Positions 15,036-24,400 of a stretch of DNA of 64,000 bases are shown here, piece by piece. Position numbers and translations under genes: made by a program. Position 1 is the first letter of the stretch. Each line of letters begins with the position of its first letter. Under the pieces are notes generated by a model. That model saw nothing but the letters and a program-made list of their open reading frames with translations, searched no databases and was not told the DNA's origin. Source of the DNA: Roseovarius sp. Lineage in GTDB: Bacteria; Pseudomonadota; Alphaproteobacteria; Rhodobacterales; Rhodobacteraceae. The stretch is from NCBI GenBank assembly GCA_021775255.1, contig JAJFIA010000013.1:1-64000 (forward strand), given 5' to 3'.

Positions 15036-16229
15036 ATGAGCAAAACCGAGGAGAATTCTCGGACCGGGGGAGATCTGTCTGCAGATCATTCTCCTGTCGC
15101 CGAGGTGAAGACCGCTGTTGCGGGTTTCATGAATGACTTCAAGGGCTTTCAGTCCGAGATGAGTAACCGACTTCAACAACAAGAAGAGAAAATGACCATG
15201 TATGAACGCAAAAACATAACCCCGGCCCGCCATATCCTGGCGACAAGTGCCGAGATCGAAGCACCGCACAAAAAGGCGTTCAATGCCTATCTGCGCAGCG
15301 GTGATGATGATGGCCTGCGCGGGCTTGAACTGGAAGGCAAAGCGCTGAGCACGGCTGTGGCCGGCGATGGCGGCTATCTGGTGGATCCGCAGACGGCGGA
15401 GACCATCAAATCGACATTGAGCTCGACCGCGTCGATCCGGGCGATTGCCAATGTTGTTGGTGTTGAGGCCGTTAGCTTTGACGTGCTGATTGATCACACC
15501 GATGTGGGCCATGGCTGGGCCACGGAAACCGCTAGTGTGTCTGAGACCTCGACACCGGTGATCGACCGCATCAGCATTCCGCTGCACGAGCTGAGCGCAT
15601 TGCCGAAAGCCTCGCAGCGCCTTCTGGATGACAGTGCGTTTGACGTGGAAACCTGGCTTGCGGGCCGGATTGCCGACAAGTTTGCCCGCGCCGAAGCGGC
15701 GGCGTTTGTTGGCGGTGACGGCATTGATAAACCCACCGGTTTCCTGACCCATACCACGGTTGATGATGCAAGCTGGGCTTGGGGCAGCCTTGGTTATATC
15801 CCGACCGGTGTGGCTGGTGATTTTGCGGGCCCCGATGAGATTATTGATCTGGTTTATGCGCTGGGCGCTGAATACCGCGCCAATGGCACCTTTGTGATGA
15901 ATTCCAAAACCGCCGGCACCGTGCGCAAGATGAAAGACGTGGATGGCCGCTTCTTGTGGTCGGATGGTCTTGCGGCGGGTGAGCCTGCGCGCCTTCTGGG
16001 GTATCGGGTGCTGATTGCCGAGGATATGCCGGACATTGCGACAGACGCGATGGCGATTGCCTTTGGGGATTTCAACGCGGGCTATACCGTGGCGGAACGC
16101 CCGGACCTGCGGGTGCTGCGTGATCCCTTCAGCGCCAAGCCGCATGTTTTGTTCTATGCCACAAAGCGTGTGGGTGGTGATGTGAGCGATTTTGCCGCGA
16201 TCAAGCTGCTGAAATTCGGCATCTCGTAA
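15036..16229 (+). CDS. GTA major capsid protein (g5), HK97 fold
   Basis: 397 residues. The N-terminal ~100 residues (to about ARHILATSAEIEAPHKKAF) are charged and helical with a coiled-coil-like part, the scaffold (delta) domain usually removed by the g4 protease. The rest is the HK97 capsid fold: STAVAGDGGYLVDPQTAETIKSTL, ASIRAIANVV, ISIPLHELSALPKASQRLLDDSAFDVETWLAGRIADKFARAEAAAFV and GDGIDKPTGFL are typical blocks. AGGA lies 8 nt upstream. It stands between the protease and head-tail connector genes, as in RcGTA. This is the most conserved and most used marker of Rhodobacterales GTAs. Confidence 0.97.
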   Translation: MSKTEENSRTGGDLSADHSPVAEVKTAVAGFMNDFKGFQSEMSNRLQQQEEKMTMYERKNITPARHILATSAEIEAPHKKAFNAYLRSGDDDGLRGLELEGKALSTAVAGDGGYLVDPQTAETIKSTLSSTASIRAIANVVGVEAVSFDVLIDHTDVGHGWATETASVSETSTPVIDRISIPLHELSALPKASQRLLDDSAFDVETWLAGRIADKFARAEAAAFVGGDGIDKPTGFLTHTTVDDASWAWGSLGYIPTGVAGDFAGPDEIIDLVYALGAEYRANGTFVMNSKTAGTVRKMKDVDGRFLWSDGLAAGEPARLLGYRVLIAEDMPDIATDAMAIAFGDFNAGYTVAERPDLRVLRDPFSAKPHVLFYATKRVGGDVSDFAAIKLLKFGIS

Positions 16230-16383
16230 GGGATGTGCGGATGGGGCCGGGCCAGTGTCCGTGCCCCGGCGCGCGCTGTCGTGACTTCAAGCGTTGTCCA
16301 GCTGCTCCCCTCCGTCCGAGCAACGTGAGACGGCGCGCGCCACACCCCTTTGGAGGGGCCCCGGGATTTCTTGGAGAGTTTCC

Positions 16384-16983
16384 ATGGTGTTAACCGAACA
16401 AACTGCGGCCCCCCTGACCGCGCTGCCACTGGCAGAATTCAAAGCGCATCTGCGTTTGGGAACCGGATTTTCTGATGATGACATTCAGGATCCCGTGTTG
16501 GAAAGTTTTTTGCGGGCGGCGATGTCGGCGATTGAAGCGCGTACGGGCAAGATTTTGATCGAACGCACGTTTTCGTGGATCATCAATGCCTGGCGCGACA
16601 GTGCGGGGCAGGCGTTTCCTGTGGCGCCTGTGACTGATATTCTGTCATTCTTTTTGAACGATGCCAATGGCGACCCGATTGTCATTGATTTCAGCCTTTA
16701 CCGGCTGGAGCAGGACATGCAGCGGCCGGTTTTACGGCCCACGGGCACTGCGCTGCCGACGATTCCGACAGGGGGCACCGCGCAGTTGTTTTTTGCCGCA
16801 GGCTTTGCCGATAGCTGGGGCGGTTTGCCCGCTGATCTGGCGCAGGCGATGCTTTTGCTGGCGGCGCATTATTATGAATACCGCCATGAAACCGCGCTGG
16901 GTGAGGGCTGTATGCCTTACGGCGTGAGCAGCCTGATCGAGCGCTACCGCACGGTGCGCCTGTTTGGCGGAGGGCGGGACTGA
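16384..16983 (+). CDS. GTA head-tail connector / adaptor (g6)
   Basis: 199 residues. It corresponds to the adaptor ring attached under the portal (gp8/gp6-like head-tail connector family). Recognisable: PLAEFKAHLRLGTGFSDDDIQDPVLESFLRAAMSAIEARTGK near the N-terminus, a WRD/VAPVTDILSF middle, and a C-terminal helix bundle LPADLAQAMLLLAAHYYEYR. The start MVLTEQTAAPL was chosen since the longer upstream frame runs through non-coding spacer; GGAGAG precedes it. Its TGA overlaps the ATG of g7. Confidence 0.9.
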   Translation: MVLTEQTAAPLTALPLAEFKAHLRLGTGFSDDDIQDPVLESFLRAAMSAIEARTGKILIERTFSWIINAWRDSAGQAFPVAPVTDILSFFLNDANGDPIVIDFSLYRLEQDMQRPVLRPTGTALPTIPTGGTAQLFFAAGFADSWGGLPADLAQAMLLLAAHYYEYRHETALGEGCMPYGVSSLIERYRTVRLFGGGRD

Positions 16984-17321
16984 TGGCGCATGTCAATCTG
17001 AATCGCAAGCTGGTGCTGGAGGCACCACAACGCGCGCCTGATGGTGCGGGCGGGTTTAGCGAGACATGGATTCAACTGGGCACGCTTTGGGCCGAGGTCA
17101 AGGCGCGCACTGGCCGTGAAACCCTGGGCGAGGCGGTGAGCCTGTCCAATACCGGGTATCGCATCACCGTGCGCGCCGCCGAGTTTGGCGCGCCTTCAAG
17201 GCCCGCGCCGGAACACCGGTTTCGTGATGGATCGCGGATTTTTCGCATCCTCGCAGTTGCCGAACAGGATTGTAACGGCCGGTTTCTGACCTGCTTTGCC
17301 GATGAGGAGGTAGCGGTATGA
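16983..17321 (+). CDS. GTA head-tail stopper / joining protein (g7)
   Basis: 112 residues. It belongs to the SPP1 gp16-like head-completion (head-tail joining) family: MAHVNLNRKLVLEAPQRAPDGAGGFSETWIQLGTLWAEVKARTGRE is the typical opening, followed by NTGYRITVRAAEFGAPSRPAPEHRFRDGSRIFRILAVAEQD. It overlaps g6 by 3 nt and g8 by 4 nt (ATGA), so the genes are translationally coupled. It sits in the connector below the adaptor ring in GTA particles. Confidence 0.9.
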   Translation: MAHVNLNRKLVLEAPQRAPDGAGGFSETWIQLGTLWAEVKARTGRETLGEAVSLSNTGYRITVRAAEFGAPSRPAPEHRFRDGSRIFRILAVAEQDCNGRFLTCFADEEVAV

Positions 17322-17737
17322 CCTATGCGGTATCCGCAGCGCTGCAGGCGGCTGTGTTCCAAAAGCTGAGCAATGATGTGGCGCTGAACGCGCTGGTGGG
17401 CACGGCGATTTATGATGCCTTGCCTGCGGGCACATTGCCCTCTCTCTATGTCACGCTTGGGCCGGAGGATGCGCGTCAGCAATCGGACAAGACAGCCGAG
17501 GGTGCGTGGCATAATTTCATCATTTCCGTGATCACCGACAGCGCCGGATTTTTCGCCGCCAAGCAGGTGGCTGCGGCGATCAGCGATGCGTTGATTGATG
17601 CGGATCTCACGCTCACCCGCGGACGGCTGGCGGGGCTTTATTTTTTCCGGGCGCGGGCCCGCAGGGAAAGCACCGGGCAACAGCGCCGGATTGACCTGAC
17701 GTTCCGCGCCCGCGTGGACGACACAACAACCCCCTAA
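17318..17737 (+). CDS. GTA tail terminator protein (g8), DUF3168
   Basis: 139 residues. DUF3168/tail-terminator family: VSAALQAAVFQKLSNDVALNALVGTAIYDALPAGTLPSLYVTLGPEDARQQSDKTAEGAWHNFIISVIT is characteristic, ending with YFFRARARRESTGQQRRIDLTFRARV. It caps the tail tube on the head-proximal side. GAGGAGG lies before its ATG, and it overlaps g7 by 4 nt. Confidence 0.9.
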   Translation: MTYAVSAALQAAVFQKLSNDVALNALVGTAIYDALPAGTLPSLYVTLGPEDARQQSDKTAEGAWHNFIISVITDSAGFFAAKQVAAAISDALIDADLTLTRGRLAGLYFFRARARRESTGQQRRIDLTFRARVDDTTTP

Positions 17738-17755
17738 CTTTTTGGAGATAAGACT

Positions 17756-18169
17756 ATGGCAGTGCAAAATGGTAAAGATCTGCTGATCAAGATTGATCTG
17801 AGTGATGACGGCAGTTTTCAGACGGTGGCGGGCCTCAGGGCGACACGCATCAGTTTCAATTCTGAAAGCGTGGACGTGACAAGCCTGGAAAGCCCTGCGG
17901 GCTGGCGTGAATTGCTGGCGGGTGCCGGGGTGAAATCGGCGGCGATCAGTGGCTCGGGCGTGTTTCGTGATGAGGCCAGTGATGCCCGTGTGCGGCAGAT
18001 ATTCTTTGATGCCATCACCCCGGATTTTCAGGTGATCATCCCCGAGTTCGGCACCATTGAAGGGCCGTTTCAGGTGACGTCGATTGAATATGCCGGCAGC
18101 CATGACGGCGAGGCCACCTATGAGCTTTCGCTGGCCTCGGCCGGCTTGCTGACCTTCCTGGCGATTTAA
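17756..18169 (+). CDS. GTA major tail (tube) protein (g9)
   Basis: 137 residues. It forms the hexameric rings of the tail tube. The opening MAVQNGKDLLIKIDLSDDGSFQTVAGLRATRISFNSESVDVTS and the ending EGPFQVTSIEYAGSHDGEATYELSLASAGLLTF are those of the phage major tail protein TP901-1/GTA family. It has a separate ribosome site (TTGGAGAT) after an 18-nt gap, compatible with high expression relative to neighbours. Confidence 0.93.
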   Translation: MAVQNGKDLLIKIDLSDDGSFQTVAGLRATRISFNSESVDVTSLESPAGWRELLAGAGVKSAAISGSGVFRDEASDARVRQIFFDAITPDFQVIIPEFGTIEGPFQVTSIEYAGSHDGEATYELSLASAGLLTFLAI

Positions 18170-18172
18170 GCC

Positions 18173-18493
18173 ATGGCCAACCCCTGGGCAGGTGAAGTGG
18201 CGCTGGTGATCGACGGCAAGCGGCATGTGCTCAAGCTGACGCTTGGGGCGCTGGCCGAGCTGGAGGCCGGGCTTGAGGCCGATACGTTGGTGGCATTGGT
18301 GGAGCGGTTTGAGACAAGCGCGTTTTCCACCCGTGATGTGCTGGCGCTGATTGTGGCGGGCCTGCGCGGGGGCGGCTGGGATGGCAGCGCGGCGGATCTG
18401 CTGGCGGCCGAGATAGAAGGCGGGCCATTGGCGGGCGCGCGCGCGGCGGCAGAGCTGCTGGCGCGGGCCTTTGCCATGCCCGGGGCGGCATGA
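18173..18493 (+). CDS. GTA g10, tail assembly chaperone-like (gene transfer agent family protein)
   Basis: 106 residues. The opening MANPWAGEVALVIDGKRHVLKLTLGALAELEAGLEADTLVALVERF matches the GTA gp10 family, thought to act with g10.1 as tail-assembly chaperones for the tape measure protein. It overlaps g10.1 by 4 nt (ATGA). No frameshift signal was noticed between g10 and g10.1; in many siphophages the two chaperones come from a programmed frameshift, here from two overlapping genes. Confidence 0.88.
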   Translation: MANPWAGEVALVIDGKRHVLKLTLGALAELEAGLEADTLVALVERFETSAFSTRDVLALIVAGLRGGGWDGSAADLLAAEIEGGPLAGARAAAELLARAFAMPGAA

Positions 18494-18690
18494 GCGGGTT
18501 TGACTGGGCTGAATTGCTGGAGGCCGGGCTGCGCGGTCTGGGCCTGCGGCCGGATGAATTTTGGGCGCTGACGCCTGCCGAATTGCGCCTGATGCTGGGG
18601 AGCGGCGGCAGTGCGGTCATGGCGCGGGCGCGTCTGGATGAGCTGTTGCAGGCTTATCCTGATCAGATTGGAGCGAAAGACGATGGTTGA
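18490..18690 (+). CDS. GTA g10.1, phage tail assembly chaperone
   Basis: 66 residues. MSGFDWAELLEAGLRGLGLRPDEFWALTPAELRLMLG is the signature of the short phage tail assembly chaperone family (rcc01693-like). It overlaps g10 by 4 nt at the start and g11 by 8 nt at the end. It presumably binds the tape measure protein before tail polymerisation; that role is family-level inference. Confidence 0.88.
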   Translation: MSGFDWAELLEAGLRGLGLRPDEFWALTPAELRLMLGSGGSAVMARARLDELLQAYPDQIGAKDDG

Positions 18691-19342
18691 TATTGTAGAA
18701 TTGGATGAGCTGGACGCACAGATCGAGGCGCTGGATCAGTCGCTGGGCGGGGCCACGCAGATGGCCGCGAGCTTCAACACCGAGATGGAGCGGGTGCGCG
18801 GCGCTTTTTCCAGCACCGGTCAGGATGTGGCGGCACTGGACCGGGGGATCAGCCGGGGGCTGAACTCGGCCATCCGGGGGGCAGTGGTGAATGGCGACAG
18901 CCTGTCGGATTCGCTGCGCAGATTGGCCACCTCGCTGATTGATTCGTCATTCAACAGCGCGGTGCGGCCGGTGACCAATCAACTGGGCGGGATCGTATCG
19001 CAGGGGATTGGCGGGCTGATTGGCAATCTATTGCCGTTTGCGAAGGGCGCGGGCTTTGCCCAGGGCCGGGTGATGCCGTTTGCCAATGGCGGGGTTGTGT
19101 CCGGCCCGGTGAGTTTTCCCATGCGCGGCGGTGCCGGGCTGATGGGAGAGGCGGGCCCCGAGGCGATCATGCCGCTGGCGCGCGGCACCGATGGCCGGTT
19201 GGGCGTGCGCGGGCAGGGCGGCGGCAATGTCAATGTGGTGATGAATATCACAACGCCGGATTCTGAGGGCTTTCGCCGAAGTCAGGGGCAGATTGCGGCG
19301 CAGCTTGGCCGGGCGATTGGCCGTGGTCAGCGCAACCGTTAA
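18683..19342 (+). CDS. GTA tail tape measure protein (g11)
   Basis: 219 residues, short as in other GTAs, consistent with a short tail. N-terminal helices (ELDELDAQIEALDQSLGGATQMAASFNTEMERVRGAF) are followed by a glycine-rich amphipathic part (NQLGGIVSQGIGGLIGNLLPFAKGAGFAQGRVMPFANGGVVSGP) and the GGAGLMGEAGPEAIMPLARGTDGRLGV block common at the C-terminus of tape measure proteins. The start MVDIVELDELD lies inside the end of g10.1 (8-nt overlap); an earlier in-frame start would only add shadow sequence. It sets tail length and occupies the tube lumen. Confidence 0.92.
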   Translation: MVDIVELDELDAQIEALDQSLGGATQMAASFNTEMERVRGAFSSTGQDVAALDRGISRGLNSAIRGAVVNGDSLSDSLRRLATSLIDSSFNSAVRPVTNQLGGIVSQGIGGLIGNLLPFAKGAGFAQGRVMPFANGGVVSGPVSFPMRGGAGLMGEAGPEAIMPLARGTDGRLGVRGQGGGNVNVVMNITTPDSEGFRRSQGQIAAQLGRAIGRGQRNR

Positions 19343-19347
19343 CTCAA

Positions 19348-19454
19348 GCGTTTCAGGGCGGTCATCGATCACATGAATAACCTGAAACGCCCACAACATT
19401 TTTAGGTTCCGCGCGTTTCGCATGATTGTTTGAAAAAACAATAAGTCGAAACGC
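19348..19454. repeat. nested inverted repeats between g11 and g12
   Basis: Two consecutive structures share the core GCGTTTC/GAAACGC. First, GCGTTTCAGG (19348-19357) with CCTGAAACGC (19381-19390), 10 bp. Second, GCGTTTCG (19413-19420) with CGAAACGC (19447-19454), enclosing ATTGTTT (19425-19431) with AAACAAT (19436-19442). Together they fill most of the 130-nt spacer, the longest between tail genes of this cluster. They may be an mRNA processing or stability element or a partial terminator. There is no U-run after the second. Confidence 0.75.
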
Positions 19455-19472
19455 TCAATCGGGAGAAGTGAG

Positions 19473-20105
19473 ATGAATTTTCATGAGGTACGTTTTCCCG
19501 CCAATCTGAGCTTTGGCTCGATCGGCGGGCCGGAACGGCATACGGATATTGTCACCCTTGCCAACGGCTATGAGGAGCGCAACACGCCCTGGCAGCATTC
19601 GCGCCGCCGGTTTGATGCGGGGGCTGCGATGCGGGGGCTGGATGATATTGAGACGCTGCTGGCGTTTTTCGAGGCCCGGCGCGGGCAGATTTACGGGTTT
19701 CGCTGGAAAGACTGGTCGGATTACAAATCCTCGGCCTCGGAGTTTGGGGTGGATTACCAAGATGAGATCATTGCCATTGGCGATGACGTGACGGCGGTGT
19801 TTCAGCTTAACAAGACTTACCGGTCGGGGGCGTACACCTATTTGCGACCGATTACCAAGCCGGTGCTTGGCTCGGTCAAGATGGGGCTTTCGGGCGATGA
19901 GCAGCAGGAGGGCGTGCATTACGAGGTGGATACCACCACCGGCATTGTCACCTTCGAGCATCCGCCCAATGACGGGCTGGAGATTACCGCGGGCTTTGAA
20001 TTTGACGTGCCGGTGCGGTTTGATACCGATCGGATACAAATCTCGATGGCCAGTTTTCAGGCCGGTGAAGTGCCAAGCGCGCCGGTGGTCGAGGTGCGGG
20101 TATGA
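19473..20105 (+). CDS. GTA distal tail protein (g12), DUF2460
   Basis: 210 residues. DUF2460 family: MNFHEVRFPANLSFGSIGGPERHTDIVTLANGYEERNTPWQHSRRRFDAG and the block FEARRGQIYGFRWKDWSDYKS are diagnostic. In GTA particles it forms the distal ring connecting tube to baseplate hub. GGGAGAAG precedes the ATG after the structured spacer. Overlaps g13 by 4 nt. Confidence 0.93.
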   Translation: MNFHEVRFPANLSFGSIGGPERHTDIVTLANGYEERNTPWQHSRRRFDAGAAMRGLDDIETLLAFFEARRGQIYGFRWKDWSDYKSSASEFGVDYQDEIIAIGDDVTAVFQLNKTYRSGAYTYLRPITKPVLGSVKMGLSGDEQQEGVHYEVDTTTGIVTFEHPPNDGLEITAGFEFDVPVRFDTDRIQISMASFQAGEVPSAPVVEVRV

Positions 20106-20992
20106 GCGGGCTGAACGCCGGATTGCAGGCGCATCTTGAGACCGGGCTGACAACGACCTGCCGCTGCTGGGCGTTGACGCGGGTGGATGGTGTTTTGTTC
20201 GGATTTACCGATCATGATGGTGATCTTTCGTTTGAAGGCATTGATTTCAAAGCTGAAAGCGGGCTTAGCGCCCTGGCGTTGCAGCAATCGACCGGCCTGT
20301 CGGTGGATAATACCGAGGCGCTGGGCGCCTTGAGTGCCGATGTGATCCGTGAGGATGATATCGAGGCCGGGCGCTATGACGGGGCCGAGATACGCGCCTG
20401 GCTGGTGAACTGGCAAAACGTGGCCGAGCGGCAGTTGCAGTTTCGCGGCACAATCGGCGATCTCAAGCGCACCGATGGCGCGTTTGAGGCGGAATTGCGC
20501 GGCCTGACTGAAGCATTGAACCGGCCTTTGGGGCGGGTCTATCAAAAGCCGTGCAGCGCGGTTCTGGGCGACAGAAACTGCAAATTTGACCTGACGCAGC
20601 CGGGATTCACCAACGAGCGCGATGTCGAGATCGTCGAGGAGCGGCGGGTGTTCAGATTTGACGCCTTGCCGGGATTTGAAGAGGGCTGGTTTCAGTTCGG
20701 GCGGCTGGTGATGCTGTCAGGCGCCGCTGTTGATCTGAGCGGATCAATCAAGCACGACCGGATTGAAGATGATGAGCGGGTGATCGAGCTATGGCAGCCG
20801 CTGAGGGCGGAAATTGTGGCCGGGGATCGGCTGAGGCTGGATGCGGGCTGTGACAAGCGCTTTGAGACTTGCCTGTTCAAGTTTGATAACCTGCTGAATT
20901 ATCAAGGCTTTCCGGATATTCCCGGCGATGACTGGACAATAACCGACCCCACCAAGGCCGGAGATCTGAGCGGCGGGAGCCGCCGGTCATGA
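20102..20992 (+). CDS. GTA tail hub protein (g13), DUF2163
   Basis: 296 residues. DUF2163 family: opening LNAGLQAHLETGLTTTCRCWALTRVDGVLFGFTDHDGDLSFEG, then DDIEAGRYDGAEIRAWLVNW. A four-cysteine pattern is visible, C-x7-C in KPCSAVLGDRNC (about residues 151-159) and C-x6-C in GCDKRFETC (about 251-258), which resembles the iron-sulfur ligands of lambda gpL-type tail tip proteins; a cluster here is inference. It belongs to the baseplate hub. Overlaps both neighbours by 4 nt (ATGA). Confidence 0.92.
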   Translation: MSGLNAGLQAHLETGLTTTCRCWALTRVDGVLFGFTDHDGDLSFEGIDFKAESGLSALALQQSTGLSVDNTEALGALSADVIREDDIEAGRYDGAEIRAWLVNWQNVAERQLQFRGTIGDLKRTDGAFEAELRGLTEALNRPLGRVYQKPCSAVLGDRNCKFDLTQPGFTNERDVEIVEERRVFRFDALPGFEEGWFQFGRLVMLSGAAVDLSGSIKHDRIEDDERVIELWQPLRAEIVAGDRLRLDAGCDKRFETCLFKFDNLLNYQGFPDIPGDDWTITDPTKAGDLSGGSRRS

Positions 20993-21432
20993 GCGAACAG
21001 GCACAAAAGATTGTGGCGGCGGCGCGTGGCTGGATCGGCACGCCCTACCGGCATCAGGCCTCGTGCAGGGGGGCGGGCAGCGATTGTCTGGGCCTGTTGC
21101 GCGGGGTCTGGCGCGAGGTTCTGGGCGAGGAGCCGCAGAAAATCCCGGCCTATTCAATGGATTGGTCCGAGCCTTCGCGGGTTGAGGCGCTATGGCAAGG
21201 GGCCGAGCGGCATCTTGTGGCAAAGAAAACAGAGGATGAGGCCATCGGCGATGTGCTGCTGTTTCGCATGCGCGAGGGGGCGGTGGCGAAACATCTGGGG
21301 CTGGCGGGGCAGATCGGCCCAAAGGCCACATTCATTCATGCTTATTCCGGTCACGCAGTGATGGAAAGCCCGCTGAGCGCGCCGTGGAAAAGGCGCATTG
21401 TGGCGCGGTTCAGATTTCCCGAAGGGAGCTAA
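20989..21432 (+). CDS. GTA NlpC/P60-type cell wall peptidase (g14)
   Basis: 147 residues. NlpC/P60-like cysteine peptidase of the GTA/phage cell wall peptidase family: the catalytic cysteine is in GSDCLGLLRGVWRE (C33) and the histidine probably in AVAKHLGLAGQIG (about residue 103). It is thought to open the peptidoglycan of the recipient during DNA delivery. Overlaps g13 by 4 nt; g15 starts 4 nt after the stop. Confidence 0.92.
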   Translation: MSEQAQKIVAAARGWIGTPYRHQASCRGAGSDCLGLLRGVWREVLGEEPQKIPAYSMDWSEPSRVEALWQGAERHLVAKKTEDEAIGDVLLFRMREGAVAKHLGLAGQIGPKATFIHAYSGHAVMESPLSAPWKRRIVARFRFPEGS

Positions 21433-21435
21433 ATT

Positions 21436-24400
21436 ATGGCGACTATTGTTCTTTCAAGTGTGGGGGCGGCTGTGGGCGGCTCGATCGGCGGCTCGGTTCT
21501 GGGTATTTCCTCGGCTGCGATCGGGCGCTTTGCCGGGGCCGTGATCGGCCGCTCTATTGATCAGCGCCTTTTGGGGCAGGGATCGGACGTGGTGGAGACC
21601 GGCCGGGTGAACCGGCTGCGCCTGACCGGCGCGGGCGAAGGCGAAGCGGTGGCGCAGGTTTATGGGCGGATGCGGGTCTCAGGCCAAGTGATTTGGGCCA
21701 CGGAATTTCAAGAGAATGTGACCACGACCGGCGGCAGGCGCGGCGGCAAGGGCGCGCCGAAACCGCCCACCCCGACGCAGCGCAATTTCAGCTATTCCAT
21801 CAGCCTGGCGATTGCCCTGAGCGAGGGCGAGATCAGCCATGTGGGCCGGGTCTGGGCGGATGGATCGGAGATTGCGCCCGACAGCCTGAATATGCGGGTC
21901 TATCGCGGCACCATGGATCAACTGCCGGATTCCAAGATGGAAGCGGTTGAGGGTGCAGGTTTGGTGCCGGCCTATCGCGGCACGGCCTATGTGGTGATCG
22001 AGGATCTGGATCTGGCGACATTCGGCAACCGGGTGCCGCAGTTGACATTTGAGGTTACCCGCCCGTCGCAGCCTTTTCAGGAGGGCTATGAGCTGGACCC
22101 CGCGCATGGGATAAAGGCGGTGGCGATGTTGCCCGGCAGCGGTGAATACGCCCTGGCAACCACGCCGGTGAACATCAATTTCGGTTTTGGCACTGGCGGG
22201 CTGGCGAATGTCAATTCGGCCTCGGCCAAGGCGGATTTTGCCACCTCATTGGAAAACCTGACCGGTGAGATACCGGGCTGCCGGGGGGCATCCCTGGTGG
22301 TGAGCTGGATTGGCGATGATCTGCGCAGCAATCTGGCCACGATCCGGCCCAAGCTGGAGCAGAAGGATTTTGATTCCTCGAACATGCCCTGGCAGGTTTC
22401 CGGGCTGACACGACAAACCGCGCAGCTTGTGGCCCGCGATGGGGATGACCGGCCGGTCTATGGCGGCACGCCCGCCGATGCCTCGGTGATCGAGGCCATT
22501 CTGGCGTTGCAGCAATCGGGCAAGGACGTGATGTATTACCCGTTTATCCTGATGGAGCAGACGGCAAATAACGGCCTGCCGGACCCCTATAGCGACGCAC
22601 CCGATCAGGCGATATTGCCGTGGCGCGGGCGCATCACCCTGTCAAAAGCGCCGGGGCAGCCCGGCAGCCCGGATGGCACGGCGGCGGCGGATGCGGAAGT
22701 GGCGGCGTTTTTCGGCACCGCGCAGGCCAGTGATTTCATTATTGGCCCGGTCAATCCGGCTCCGGATCCGAATGCGCCCCAAAATGGCGCGATTGAGCTG
22801 TTGAGCTTTGGCGGGGCCGTCAAGCAAAGCCCGATCACGTATAATGGCCCCGATGAATGGGGATACCGGCGGTTTATCCTGCATCAGGCGGCCCTCTGTG
22901 CGGCTGTGGGCGGGGTTGAAAGCTTCTGCATCGGCTCGGAAATGCGCGGGCTGACGCAGATCAGGGGCGCGAATAACAGCTTTCCGGCGGTCACGGCGCT
23001 GATTGATCTGGCAACCGAGGTGCGTGCCCTGCTGGGGCCGGATGTGAAGATCAGCTATGCCGCCGACTGGTCGGAATATTTTGGCTTTCATCCGCAGGAT
23101 GGCAGCGGCGATATATTCTTTCACCTTGATCCGCTTTGGGCCGATAACAACATTGATTTCATTGGCATCGACAATTACGTGCCGCTGTCGGACTGGCGCG
23201 AGGGGCAGGACCATCTGGATGCGAATTTTGGCGCGATTTACAAGCTGGACTATCTGCAATCCAATATCGAGGGCGGAGAGGGGTTTGACTGGTTCTATCA
23301 TTCCCCCGAGGCGCGCGAGGCGCAAATTCGCACGCCGGTCTTTGATAGCGCTTACGAGGAACACTGGATTTTCCGGTTCAAGGATTTTCATGGGTTTTGG
23401 CTGAATTCCCATCACGAGCGGGTGGGCGGTGTGCGCGCCGGATTGCCAACCGATTGGGTGCCGCAATCGAAACCATTCCGCTTTACCGAATTTGGCTGTG
23501 CGGCGGTCGACAAGGGCAGCAATCAGCCGAATAAATTTGTCGATGCGAAATCATCGGAATCAAGCCTGCCGAATTTCTCGGACGGGCGCCGGGATGATCT
23601 GATCCAGCATCAGTATCTGCGGGCGATGACCGGCTATTGGAATGATCCGGCGCATAACCCCATATCCATCGAATATGATGCGCCGATGATTGATATGGAA
23701 CATGCCCATGTCTGGGCCTGGGATGCGCGGCCCTATCCGTTTTTCCCCAATAATCGCGGACTGTGGAGCGATGGCGAGAATTATTCGCGTGGGCATTGGA
23801 TCACCGGGCGGGCGTCATCGCGGTCGCTGGCTTCGGTGGTGGATGAGATCAATATTGTGGCCGGTCTGGAGCACTATGATTTATCGCATCTGTTTGGTTT
23901 TGTGCATGGGTTCCTGGCGGATCGGGTGGGCGAGGCGCGGGCCTCGTTACAACCCTTGCAACTGCGCTATGGCTTTGATGCGGTTGAGCGCGACGGGATC
24001 TTGAAATTTGAGCTGCGCGACGGGCTGCTGGACATGCTACTTGATCCACAGTTTCTGGTGCGTGATCCTGAACTGAACGCGGTGCTGGAGGAAACAAGGG
24101 GCGCGGCGGCAGAGGCCGCCGGGCGGGTGCGGCTGCGGTTTATCGAGGCCGATGGCAATTTTGAGGTGATCGCGGAAGAGGCGATTTTGCCCAATGAGGC
24201 CACACATGCGGTTTCCACCTCGGAAATGCCATTGGTGATGACGCGGGCGCAGGGGCGGCAGACGGTTGAACGCTGGCTGTCGGAAACGCAGGTGTCTACC
24301 GATACGCTGCGGCTTTCACTGCCGCCCTCAAAGCTGCAACTGGGGGCTGGCGATATTTTCGGCCTGCCCGAGGATGGCGGCACCGGATTGTTCCGGATTG

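Noticed and set aside
14817-16145. 442-codon minus-strand ORF across the capsid gene
   Set aside because: Shadow of the GC-rich g5 gene; the translation has no family resemblance and is rich in H, R and I as typical antisense frames.
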